A DNA stretch of 64,000 nucleotides from Brevundimonas vesicularis (GTDB taxonomy: Bacteria; Pseudomonadota; Alphaproteobacteria; Caulobacterales; Caulobacteraceae), in the NCBI RefSeq assembly GCF_027886425.1, contig NZ_CP115671.1, positions 1,984,001 to 2,048,000 of the forward strand, given 5' to 3'. Below the pieces are notes generated by a model that worked only from the letters and a program-made list of their open reading frames with translations, made no database searches and was not told where the DNA came from. A program made the translations under genes and the position numbers. Below are positions 7,634 through 14,949 of this stretch, piece by piece (the first letter of the stretch is position 1; every line of letters starts with the position of its first letter).

Positions 7634-8428
7634 TTACAGACGGTTCTCTTGAGCTTGGCGTTGAATGGTCACTGGATTGTTTGCCGGTTTGGGCTGCTGT
7701 GTGAGACGGACGCCCTTCAGCCACAGCTTCAGCGCCTCCCAGTGGATCGCCGCGACCACCTTAAACGTCATCAACGGTATCGTTGCTGTCGCGGCAGCGA
7801 TGTTTCGATCATTCAAGTGTTCACGCTTGGCTGCCATTGCGGCCGTGATCAGCACGCCTTCGGCGTCCAGCCCATCGATCGTCATGTCCAACCGATCGCC
7901 CGGCGTATGGCCACGGAACTGGTAATCCATCTCCATGCCCATGAATGGCGACACATAGAGCGCCTTGGCCGCGCCCTGACGAATGACGCCTGCGGCCTGA
8001 TCTTCGATCGGGATCGGAATGACATAGGCGTGGCGGATGCCGAAGGTGCTGGTCACCTCGTACACCATGGCGGCCAACCGTCCGTCGGGCCAATGGCAAT
8101 AGTAGATGCTGATCGGGTTGAAAACGTAGCCGAGAACGCGCGGCATGGTTAACAGCCGGACAGACCCTCCCTCAAGATTGATGCCGGCTTGAGCCATCCA
8201 CGCATCCACCTGAGGACGCAGCGCGCCAGAACCGTCTCCGTAATCCTTGTCGTGGAAAGACAAGAGATTGAACCGATTGCGTGAGAACAGGCGCAGGCGC
8301 GCGTCCACATCATCAATTTCCGACAGGTCGAGCATGAGCCAGAAGACGCGATAGTTCAGCTTATGGATCTTGGGGCGAAGGCGTCGGTGCATGACCCGGC
8401 CGCGATAAAGGGCCGAGCTGAGTGTCAC
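7634..8428 (-). CDS. DUF1365 family protein
   Basis: A 264-residue DUF1365 protein, known from ECF sigma/ChrR-controlled stress clusters of alphaproteobacteria, where it accompanies an amine-oxidase-like flavoprotein and lipid-modifying enzymes. Typical features are the N-terminal ALYRGRVMHRRL, the central LGYVFNPISIYYC and VSPFMGMEMDY. Its exact reaction is not established; a role in fatty-acid or membrane-lipid modification is likely. The GTG start at 8428 overlaps the TGA of the upstream oxidoreductase gene (GTGA), so the two are translationally coupled. The open frame extends further upstream but that part is arginine-rich shadow sequence. Confidence 0.85.
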   Translation of the reverse strand: MTLSSALYRGRVMHRRLRPKIHKLNYRVFWLMLDLSEIDDVDARLRLFSRNRFNLLSFHDKDYGDGSGALRPQVDAWMAQAGINLEGGSVRLLTMPRVLGYVFNPISIYYCHWPDGRLAAMVYEVTSTFGIRHAYVIPIPIEDQAAGVIRQGAAKALYVSPFMGMEMDYQFRGHTPGDRLDMTIDGLDAEGVLITAAMAAKREHLNDRNIAAATATIPLMTFKVVAAIHWEALKLWLKGVRLTQQPKPANNPVTIQRQAQENRL

Positions 8429-9762
8429 GAGGCACGTTCCAGTTGTGCGCCCATAGGCGTCGTCAAATGAATGCGCCCGCTTTCGTTCGCGACGGACCAA
8501 GGGCGACGCACGCCGCCGAGTTGTTCGGCGACGGCGAGGCCGGATTGCAGGCCATCCTCGTGGAAGCCCGCGCCGAAGTGGGCCCCGCAGAACCAGACGC
8601 CCCCCTGCCCTTGCAGGCTCCACAACTGCTTTTGAGCCTGTATGGCGGCGGGATCGAAGATGGGGTGCTCGTACAGTTCGCTGCGTAAAATCGTGTCGGC
8701 CCGCGGCGGACGTGGCGGGTTGAGCGTCACGAAAAGGTCGTCGCCCGGCAGACCTTGCAGGCGGTTCATCCAATAGGTGACGCAGAGGCCGTCGTCCGCG
8801 CCGATATAATTCCAGCTGGCCCAGGCGCGACGACGATGCGGCATCAGGCTGGCGTCGGTATGCAGGACGGTCAGATTTCGGCTGTACCGGAAAGCGCCGA
8901 GCAGCGCCTTCTCCCGCGCCGTCGGTTCGGCCAGCATCGCCAGAGCCTGATCGGCATGGGACCCAATCACAACCTGGTCGTAGCGCTCGATCCCGCCTTG
9001 GCTGTCGTGAACGAAGACGCCTTGATCGCTACGCCGCACGGACGTGACGCCGTGGTCCAGCCGAATGTCCTGGATGGCGCGAGCGAGATGTTCGACATAG
9101 ACACGGCCGCCACCCTCGACGGTGCGCCACAGCGGCCGCCCCACCAGTTTCAGCAGGCCGTGATTACCGCAGAAACGGATGAAGGACTCGGCCGGATAGT
9201 CCATCAGCGTGTGCGCCGGCGATGACCAGATCGCGGCGGCCATAGGCAACAGGTGATCGTCGCGGAACGCCTCGCTGAACCCTTCCCGCTTTAGATAGTC
9301 ACCGAGCGTCAGCGAGGAATCGGACATCGCAGCCAAATCCTTTGGCGCGTCGCGATAAAAGCGCAGGATTTCGCTCAGCATAGACCAGAAGCGAGGACGC
9401 AGGGCATTGCGACGCTGAGCAAACAAGCCTGGCGCGGCATATTCGAACTGTCCGTCATCCAGTGAGACAGCGAACGACATATCCGTCGCGCGTGTCGGGA
9501 TCCCCAAATGCTCGAACAGGGCGATCAGATTGGGATAGGTCGCGTCATTGAAGCAGATGAAGCCAGTGTCGACCGCAATGTCGCCGGAAGGCACGCTGGC
9601 CATCACCGTATTCGAATGCCCGCCCAGGCGGTCGCCCTTTTCGTAAAGCGTCACGTCATGGCGTTTCGACAGAAGCCAAGCCGAAGACAGCGCGGCGACG
9701 CCAGATCCGACCACAGCGATCTTTTGACGTTCGACAGAGGGCGTCGCGGACGACAGAGGCAT
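8425..9762 (-). CDS. FAD-dependent amine oxidase-like oxidoreductase
   Basis: Flavoprotein of 445 residues. The N-terminus carries a Rossmann dinucleotide motif (AVVGSGVAALSSAWLL) ending with the acidic residue in TLYEKGDRLGGHSN, the typical FAD-binding fingerprint. C-terminally FCGAHFGAGFHEDG closes the FAD site. Close relatives sit beside DUF1365 and ECF sigma/ChrR genes and act in fatty-acid modification or protection against singlet oxygen. Start ATG 9762 has GGAG upstream; an earlier in-frame TTG (9792) adds only ten residues. It is divergent from the sigma factor gene and has its own candidate ECF-type promoter. Confidence 0.85.
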   Translation of the reverse strand: MPLSSATPSVERQKIAVVGSGVAALSSAWLLSKRHDVTLYEKGDRLGGHSNTVMASVPSGDIAVDTGFICFNDATYPNLIALFEHLGIPTRATDMSFAVSLDDGQFEYAAPGLFAQRRNALRPRFWSMLSEILRFYRDAPKDLAAMSDSSLTLGDYLKREGFSEAFRDDHLLPMAAAIWSSPAHTLMDYPAESFIRFCGNHGLLKLVGRPLWRTVEGGGRVYVEHLARAIQDIRLDHGVTSVRRSDQGVFVHDSQGGIERYDQVVIGSHADQALAMLAEPTAREKALLGAFRYSRNLTVLHTDASLMPHRRRAWASWNYIGADDGLCVTYWMNRLQGLPGDDLFVTLNPPRPPRADTILRSELYEHPIFDPAAIQAQKQLWSLQGQGGVWFCGAHFGAGFHEDGLQSGLAVAEQLGGVRRPWSVANESGRIHLTTPMGAQLERAS

Positions 9763-9808
9763 GAAAACTCCGAAAGATACGCCGCAGCGCAATCGCTAGG
9801 GCATGACG

Positions 9809-9837
9809 GATTACGGGTCGCCGTCATGTTCGGATCG
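9809..9837 (-). promoter_or_regulatory. candidate ECF (RpoE/ChrR class) promoter for the oxidoreductase-DUF1365 operon
   Basis: Read on the minus strand, CGATCC (9837-9832) is followed by exactly 18 bases and then TAATC (9813-9809). This matches the TGATCC-N18-TA pattern I know for singlet-oxygen RpoE promoters at all but the first base. The oxidoreductase ATG lies 47 bases downstream of the -10. Confidence 0.6.
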
Positions 9838-9841
9838 CGAT

Positions 9842-9871
9842 TGATCCAGACATTTCCGCTGAGCGTATTAG
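9842..9871 (+). promoter_or_regulatory. candidate ECF (RpoE/ChrR class) autoregulatory promoter
   Basis: TGATCC (9842-9847), 18 bases, then TATTAG (9866-9871). The -35 is a perfect match to the RpoE-type TGATCC element. It points at the sigma factor gene, which suggests positive autoregulation. A transcript would start near 9877, where an in-frame ATG also lies. Confidence 0.65.
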
Positions 9872-9927
9872 TGTTCATGCATGCCGAGCCGTTATCCTTC
9901 GCATCAACGCCATGTCGGTCCAACCGC

Positions 9928-10506
9928 GTGAAGGCGCTCGACAGCTTGCCTGATCCGCTGCTGCACGATCGGCTGATCGAACAGATCGCCCTGAGGCGCG
10001 ATCGTGACGCCTTCGCTGCGCTCTTCGCCTATTTTGCACCGCGGCTGAAGGCCTGGCTGATCAAGTCGGGCGCGACGCCCGGAGCGGCCGAAGACTTCGC
10101 GCAAGACGCCATGCTGACCGTGTGGCGCAAGGCGGATCTGTTTGATTCGTCCAAGGCGCGCGCCGCCACGTGGATTTTCACCATCGCTCGCAACCGTCGG
10201 CTGGACATGCTTCGTCGTGACGCGCGTCCCCTGCCGACGCCCGAAATCGAGCTGGCGGGGGACGATGTCCGCCGACCTGATGAACTGCTGTCGATGTCGC
10301 AAGACGCAGATCGCGTGCGCGACGCCCTGGCGCGGCTCAGCGCCGACCATGTCGAGGTCCTGCGTTTGGCCTTCTTCATGGACAACTCTCATTCCGAGAT
10401 CGCCAAACACCTCGGCCTGCCGCTCGGCACCGTCAAATCCCGTATTCGTAATGCCATGACCAAGCTTCGTCTGATCCTCGCGCCATCCGAAGAGGCTGCG
10501 CGATGA
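9928..10506 (+). CDS. ECF sigma factor, RpoE/SigE-ChrR group
   Basis: RNA polymerase sigma factor with only regions 2 and 4. Region 2 spans about 30-100 (FAPRLKAWLIKSGATPGAAEDFAQDAMLTVWRKA begins it; I quote only the start FAPRLKAW), with the DNA-melting IFTIARNRRLD segment. Region 4 (130-185) has a helix-turn-helix NSHSEIAKHLGLPLGTVKSR. The group is held inactive by ChrR and released by singlet oxygen or organic peroxides. GTG 9928 gives the usual N-terminal length. ATG 9877 is also in frame and would suit a leaderless transcript from the promoter at 9842. The stop overlaps the ATG of the anti-sigma gene. Confidence 0.85.
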   Translation: MKALDSLPDPLLHDRLIEQIALRRDRDAFAALFAYFAPRLKAWLIKSGATPGAAEDFAQDAMLTVWRKADLFDSSKARAATWIFTIARNRRLDMLRRDARPLPTPEIELAGDDVRRPDELLSMSQDADRVRDALARLSADHVEVLRLAFFMDNSHSEIAKHLGLPLGTVKSRIRNAMTKLRLILAPSEEAAR

Positions 10507-11141
10507 AACCTCTGCGCAATCCCTCCGAGGAACGTTTGCTGGCCTATGCGGCCGGCACGCTCAGTCCGCCCGAGGCTGTGGTGATGGCGGCGCATCTGGC
10601 GATGCGGCCGGCCAATGACGCCTGGGTGCGCGACCTGCAATCCGTCGGCGGCGAGTTCTTGAACGAGACGCTCCCCTCCCCTTTGTCGAATGATGCGCTC
10701 GCCTTGGCGATGGCGCGGATTGAGACGGATACGGGCAAAGCCAACCACAGCGCGCCGTTGAACGACATGCCCGAACTGCCCGAGCCGTTGCGACGCTATG
10801 CGCTGGGTCCATGGCGCTGGGTCGGGCCCGGCATGCGCGTGCGCGACGTCCATGCGCCGCGAGATGGGGATTGCCGTGTCATTCTTCTGAAGATCGAATC
10901 GGGTCGTGAGACGCCAAAACACACGCATGGCGGCGTCGAGCTGACCTGCGTCATCTCGGGCGCCTATGCGACCGAAACCGAGCGGTTCGATGTGGGGGAT
11001 TTCGAAGAGGCGGATCCGGAGGTGCTGCACCAGCCCCGTGTCGTGTCGGACGAGCCGTGCCTGTGCGTCGTCGCGCTTGACGGTCAGATTCAGCTGGATG
11101 GATGGGTCGGCAAACTGATCCAGCCCTTCGTTCGCCTGTGA
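10503..11141 (+). CDS. ChrR-like anti-sigma factor with degenerate zinc site
   Basis: A 212-residue partner of the sigma factor. The N-terminal anti-sigma domain (1-85) aligns closely with ChrR (LLAYAAGTL), where zinc is bound by His6, His31, Cys35 and Cys38. Here those positions are Asn6, His31, Arg35 and Asn38, so three ligands are gone. The C-terminal cupin domain keeps its metal ligands His140, His142, Glu146 (KHTHGGVEL) and His176 (EVLHQPR), and the cysteine pair Cys186/Cys188. The start overlaps the sigma stop by four bases (ATGA). Its own TGA overlaps the GTG of the next gene. It may still bind sigma without zinc. Confidence 0.85.
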   Translation: MKPLRNPSEERLLAYAAGTLSPPEAVVMAAHLAMRPANDAWVRDLQSVGGEFLNETLPSPLSNDALALAMARIETDTGKANHSAPLNDMPELPEPLRRYALGPWRWVGPGMRVRDVHAPRDGDCRVILLKIESGRETPKHTHGGVELTCVISGAYATETERFDVGDFEEADPEVLHQPRVVSDEPCLCVVALDGQIQLDGWVGKLIQPFVRL

Positions 11142-11944
11142 CCGCTTTTGCGACCATTTGGGGTGTCGCCGCCCTATTTCTCGTTCTCGTTATGTCTGCG
11201 GCCTGGCTGGTTCAGAAACGAACGGGCCAAGGCGGTTGGGCGGACGCCTTCTGGTCGCTTGGACTGGGAGCGGCTGGGGTCGGCGTCGCACTCTTCCCGA
11301 TCGACGGCGCCGCTCCGTCATTGCGCCAGTATCTTGCAGCGCTTCTGATCGGCCTTTGGGGCTTGCGGCTGGGGTCCCACATCGCTGTTCGCGCCGCCCA
11401 CGAGGAGCGCGAAGACGCTCGCTACGCGCGTCTGCGAGAGGACTGGGGCGCCGGTTTTCAGGTCAAGATGTTCGGCTTTCTGATGTTGCAAGCCGGAGCC
11501 GCCGCCTTCCTGGCGCTCAGCGTGATGGCGGCGGCGCGTAACCCGGCGCCCGGCCTGACGCTTCAGGATGGCGTGGCGACACTGATTTTTGTCGGAGCCC
11601 TGGTTGGAGAAGCCGTTTCCGATCGCCAGCTGGCGGCCTTCAAACGCAACCCGGCCAACAAGGGTGGAATCTGCGATGTCGGTCTGTGGGCCTGGTCACG
11701 CCACCCGAACTATTTCTTCGAATGGGTGAGTTGGTGCGCTTGGCCTGTGTTCGCCATCAATCTGAGCGGTGAATGGCCCTGGGGTTGGCTGGCGCTGACA
11801 GGGCCAGCCTATATGTACTGGCTTCTGACCCAGGTGTCCGGCGTGCCCTTGCTGGAAGAGCATATGCGACAGTCGCGACCCAAGGCGTTCGAGGCCTATG
11901 CCGCCCGCACCAGCGCCTTCTTCCCTCGCCCGCCCCGTCGATGA
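11138..11944 (+). CDS. DUF1295 membrane protein (steroid 5-alpha reductase-like fold)
   Basis: Integral membrane protein of 268 residues with about six or seven hydrophobic segments. The C-terminal signature GLWAWSRHPNYFFEW is typical of DUF1295 and the related isoprenylcysteine methyltransferase / steroid reductase fold. Family members are thought to reduce or modify lipids. It starts with GTG 11138 overlapping the TGA of the ChrR gene, so it belongs to the sigma-chrR operon. In that setting a role in membrane-lipid remodelling under oxidative stress is a reasonable inference. Confidence 0.8.
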   Translation: MTAFATIWGVAALFLVLVMSAAWLVQKRTGQGGWADAFWSLGLGAAGVGVALFPIDGAAPSLRQYLAALLIGLWGLRLGSHIAVRAAHEEREDARYARLREDWGAGFQVKMFGFLMLQAGAAAFLALSVMAAARNPAPGLTLQDGVATLIFVGALVGEAVSDRQLAAFKRNPANKGGICDVGLWAWSRHPNYFFEWVSWCAWPVFAINLSGEWPWGWLALTGPAYMYWLLTQVSGVPLLEEHMRQSRPKAFEAYAARTSAFFPRPPRR

Positions 11945-11951
11945 GGGGATC

Positions 11952-12908
11952 TTATTCTTTCTGAGCTGATCCCAGATGCGTTTCGCCGCGCTCACGGGCC
12001 ATTTCCATCTGCCTATGACGCTCGGCATATCGCTGCCGCTGGACCTCGTCGCGGGCGTTGTGACAGCGCTCGCAGCATACGCCTTCGACATAGTGAGGCG
12101 AAGCACGACCCGCCTCATCCACAGGCAGACGACATCCCCGGCACAAGGTGTGGGGACCTTGGCTTAGGCTGTGCCCGACCGAGACGCGTTCGTCAAAGAC
12201 GAAACACGCTCCATGCCATAGGCTCTGATCCTCATCCACTGTCTCAAGATATCGAAGGATGCCGCCTTCCAGATGGTGGACGTTCCGCACACCCTCGGCT
12301 TTCAGGAAGGCGGTCGATTTTTCACAGCGAATGCCGCCGGTGCAGTACATGGCCACGCGCTTGGCGCCGGTCTGCTCAATCAGCGCGCGACCTTCGCTCC
12401 GAAACCAGTCGGGAAAATCGCGAAAGCTGCGGGTATTGGGTTGGACGGCCCGTTCGAACGCGCCGATCTCACCCTCATAGTCGTTGCGCGTATCGATCAC
12501 CAAGGTCTCGGGATCGGCGATCAGGGCGTTCCAGTCCGTGGGCGTAACGTAGACGCCCGCCTGATTCGCAGGGTCCAGATCCGGCTGTCCCATGGTGACG
12601 ATCTCGCGTTTGACGCGCACCTTCATCCGGTGGAAAGGCAGGGTGTCGGTCCAGGCGTATTTGAGTTCGAGCGTCTCGAATCCTGGCATGGCGTGGATCG
12701 TGGACAGCACCGCTGCGATGGCCGCCTCGGATCCGGCGATGGTGCCGTTCAGACCCTCCGGCGCGACGAGCAGGGTTCCCCTCACCTGCCCAGCGTCGCA
12801 GACCGCCTGAAGCGTCTTGCATACGGCTTCGGGGTTGGCCACAGGCGCGAACCGGTAGAGTGCGGCGACACGGACGGCTTGATCGGACGAGGTAAGACGG
12901 TCGGTCAT
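11952..12908 (-). CDS. trhO: tRNA uridine(34) hydroxylase TrhO (rhodanese domain)
   Basis: TrhO (YceA) hydroxylates uridine 34 of tRNAs as a step toward 5-oxyacetyl or methoxy-uridine. The 318 residues have the family order: an N-terminal acylphosphatase-like domain (VAPEGLNGTIAG), a rhodanese domain from about 120 with VIDTRNDYE and the active-site cysteine in MYCTGGIRCEKS, and a C-terminal cysteine-rich zinc-like tail (CRGCRLPVD, VCCERCH). It converges with the DUF1295 gene (7-base gap). The length is typical. Confidence 0.9.
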   Translation of the reverse strand: MTDRLTSSDQAVRVAALYRFAPVANPEAVCKTLQAVCDAGQVRGTLLVAPEGLNGTIAGSEAAIAAVLSTIHAMPGFETLELKYAWTDTLPFHRMKVRVKREIVTMGQPDLDPANQAGVYVTPTDWNALIADPETLVIDTRNDYEGEIGAFERAVQPNTRSFRDFPDWFRSEGRALIEQTGAKRVAMYCTGGIRCEKSTAFLKAEGVRNVHHLEGGILRYLETVDEDQSLWHGACFVFDERVSVGHSLSQGPHTLCRGCRLPVDEAGRASPHYVEGVCCERCHNARDEVQRQRYAERHRQMEMARERGETHLGSAQKE

Positions 12909-12935
12909 GGATCAGCCCCTCGAAGGCGCCGGAGG

Positions 12936-13012
12936 TGGCGCGCCCAGCAGGACTCGAACCTGCAACATCCCGCTTAGAAGGCGGGTGCTCTATCCGGTTG
13001 AGCTATGGGCGC
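12936..13012 (-). tRNA. tRNA-Arg (anticodon TCT)
   Basis: A 77-base cloverleaf on the minus strand. The acceptor GCGCCCA pairs with TGGGCGC, the anticodon stem CCCGC/GCGGG encloses CTTCTAA with anticodon TCT, the T arm contains GTTCGAGTC, and the 3' CCA is encoded. It reads AGA codons. Nothing nearby suggests it is an integration site. Confidence 0.95.
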
Positions 13013-13031
13013 TCTGGCAAGACGTCAGGCG

Positions 13032-13337
13032 TCAGTGCGTCCAAGACTGCTTGCGGTTGGTGGCGAAATTGTCGGCATAGGCCTTGATGATCACCGGCGG
13101 ATCGTTCGGCTCGTGCAGACGGAAGGCGATGCCGTGACGCTCGGCGTATTCGATCGCCTCTTCCTTCGATTCGAAACTCAGACGGACCTGGCCGTTCATG
13201 TCGGTGGAGCTGGTCCAGCCCATCAGCGGATCGATGGTGCGCGCCGAAGCGGGTTCGAATTCCAGCCGCCAGTCGCGGCTCTTGGCCTTGCCCGACTGCA
13301 TCGCAGTTTTGGCCGGGCGGTAGATGCGAGCCAACAT
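13032..13337 (-). CDS. NADH dehydrogenase complex I accessory subunit, NDUFS4-like (ETC_C1 family)
   Basis: A 101-residue homologue of the mitochondrial 18-kDa complex I subunit (NDUFS4/NDUFA-type), found as an accessory complex I subunit in alphaproteobacteria. It shows the family pattern ARIYRPAKTAMQSGK at the N-terminus, WRLEFEP, DPLMGWTSS and the final AYADNF. ATG 13337 with AGGA upstream is the start; the frame stays open 19 codons further but that part is not family-like. It lies between two tRNA genes, away from the nuo operon, as is usual. Confidence 0.9.
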   Translation of the reverse strand: MLARIYRPAKTAMQSGKAKSRDWRLEFEPASARTIDPLMGWTSSTDMNGQVRLSFESKEEAIEYAERHGIAFRLHEPNDPPVIIKAYADNFATNRKQSWTH

Positions 13338-13414
13338 GGCGAAATCCTTAGTGACGGCGGGGTCTGTGACCCTGCCATAACGCGCGCTGGACATATGATC
13401 CAGCGGCCTTCCGT

Positions 13415-13491
<77 letters not shown>

Positions 13492-13536
13492 GACCGAACG
13501 GAGCGCTCTATTGGCACTTCGCGACGCGATCCGCAA

Positions 13537-14016
13537 TCAAGGCTTGAAATAAGGATGTAAAACTTTGTCACCCGGCTTGGCGTTGATTTCGGCCGCCCGC
13601 CCTGCCCGCAGTTCCAAGACGCCGTTGGCGGCGCCGTTGGAAGGTATCGGCGCCTCGGAGAAGGGCGTGGCGTGCGAAGCGATCGAGACGATCCGGCCCT
13701 GCGGATCGATATACAGAATATCCAGGGAGCTCGGCGTGTTGCGCATCCAGAAGCTTTGCTCGCGCGGCGCTTCGCCCGGCCACTGGAACAGCATGCCGCG
13801 GTCGGCTTCGAGCGGCGGACGGAACATCAGTCCGCGTTGACGTGCGGGCTCTTCGTCGGCGATTTCGACCCAGAACTGATGCTCGCCCGACGTGGTCACG
13901 ACGGCCAGCTTCTGCAGCGGTTCGCCATTGGGGCCGACAGGCGCCTTGGCCGCGCATCCGGCGAGAGCGAGCATAACCAAGCCCGCCATTGCAAAACGTC
14001 TCGTCGCTTTGATCAT
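13537..14016 (-). CDS. DUF192 family lipoprotein
   Basis: A 159-residue exported protein. The N-terminus (RRFAMAGLVMLALAGC) is a lipoprotein signal peptide with lipobox LAGC, so it is anchored in the outer or inner membrane. The rest is a DUF192 domain: RQRGLMFRPPL, GMLFQWP, FWMRNT and DILYID are the conserved blocks. Function unknown. AGGAG stands before ATG 14016. It follows the cold-shock gene by 21 bases on the same strand, so the two are probably co-transcribed. Confidence 0.85.
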   Translation of the reverse strand: MIKATRRFAMAGLVMLALAGCAAKAPVGPNGEPLQKLAVVTTSGEHQFWVEIADEEPARQRGLMFRPPLEADRGMLFQWPGEAPREQSFWMRNTPSSLDILYIDPQGRIVSIASHATPFSEAPIPSNGAANGVLELRAGRAAEINAKPGDKVLHPYFKP

Positions 14017-14037
14017 ACGCCTCTCCTGGGCGCTCGA

Positions 14038-14577
14038 TTAGTCGCCCGTTCTGATGTCTGCAACCACCAGACCTTTGGGCCCGTTGGCGAATCGCACCCG
14101 CACCGCATCGCCAGGAATCAGATCATCCAGGCCGCAACGACGCAGGGTTTCGATGTGGACGAAGATATCGCCCGGCTCACGATCACGCACGACGAATCCG
14201 TAGCCCTTGGTCCGATTGAACCATTTGACCAGGGCGGTCTCCAGCTGTTCGTCACTTTCGGCGACCGGCCGCGGCGGCGGCGAAGTCACGGGTCGACGCA
14301 CGGCGGGCGTCGCTTCGCCCTCGCCCAGGTCATGGATCTCGATCGTCTGCCAACCCTTGGCGCGTTTGACGCAGTCGCAGGTGATGGTCGCACCTTCGTC
14401 GGCCGCATCACGGCCGAGATCCCGCAGGCTGCTGATATGCAGCAGGACATCTCTCGTTTCGGTCAGGGTCGGATCGTCAGGGACGATGAAACCGTAGCCC
14501 TTGACGGCGTCGAACCACTTCACGCGCCCAGTGACGCGAACGGTCTGCGCCGTTTCCGTCTCTCTAAAGTCAGACAC
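14038..14577 (-). CDS. two-domain cold shock protein
   Basis: RNA/single-strand-DNA-binding protein of 179 residues with two cold-shock domains in tandem. Domain 1 (about 15-80) has GRVKWFDAVKGYGFI and DVLLHISSL; domain 2 (about 112-178) has VKWFNRTKGYGFV and DIFVHIETL. RNP1 and RNP2 motifs are present in both. A proline-rich linker (SPPPRP) joins them. Double-domain versions are known in Caulobacter, where some respond to stationary phase rather than cold. The start is GTG 14577; no clear ribosome binding site is visible. Likely first gene of a two-gene operon with the DUF192 lipoprotein. Confidence 0.9.
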   Translation of the reverse strand: MSDFRETETAQTVRVTGRVKWFDAVKGYGFIVPDDPTLTETRDVLLHISSLRDLGRDAADEGATITCDCVKRAKGWQTIEIHDLGEGEATPAVRRPVTSPPPRPVAESDEQLETALVKWFNRTKGYGFVVRDREPGDIFVHIETLRRCGLDDLIPGDAVRVRFANGPKGLVVADIRTGD

Positions 14578-14796
14578 TTAAAAACCCCCGCCCGCGCCTC
14601 CAGCGGACTCGTTTTATATTTAACACCGTTCCGCGAAATTTTGAAAAGCGGAAAATGCGCGTCTATGCAGAAGCTTGCGTTTGGGGGCATACAGACGCGC
14701 ATCGTTGGCGCCGGCGAATGACCGCCAGTTTCGTCAGCAATCTGGGTTAGGCTGCTTGTCAGGAGCCTAAAAGGCTCAACCATAGTCCTGCCCGCG

Positions 14797-14871
14797 TGGC
14801 AGTCCCTAGGGGAGTCGAACCCCTCTTTTCAGGTTGAAAACCTGACGTCCTAACCGATAGACGAAGGGACC
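14797..14871 (-). tRNA. tRNA-Glu (anticodon TTC)
   Basis: A 75-base cloverleaf on the minus strand. The acceptor GGTCCCT pairs with AGGGACT (one G-T pair), the anticodon stem is CAGGT/ACCTG around TTC, the T arm has GGGTTCGACTCCC, and 3' CCA is encoded. It reads GAA and GAG, and also supplies glutamyl-tRNA in the cell. Confidence 0.95.
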
Positions 14872-14949
14872 GCTGCGCGGGAGAGCCGGCGATATAGCCG
14901 CGCCCTCGGAGCGGTGCAAGCGTGGATTTTCAGTTTTTTGGAGCCGCCG

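Noticed and set aside
12936..13012. tRNA-Arg as the attachment site of the left island
   Set aside because: It lies 5 kb inside core genes from the last recombinase, and I found no duplicated 3' tRNA end near the recombinases.
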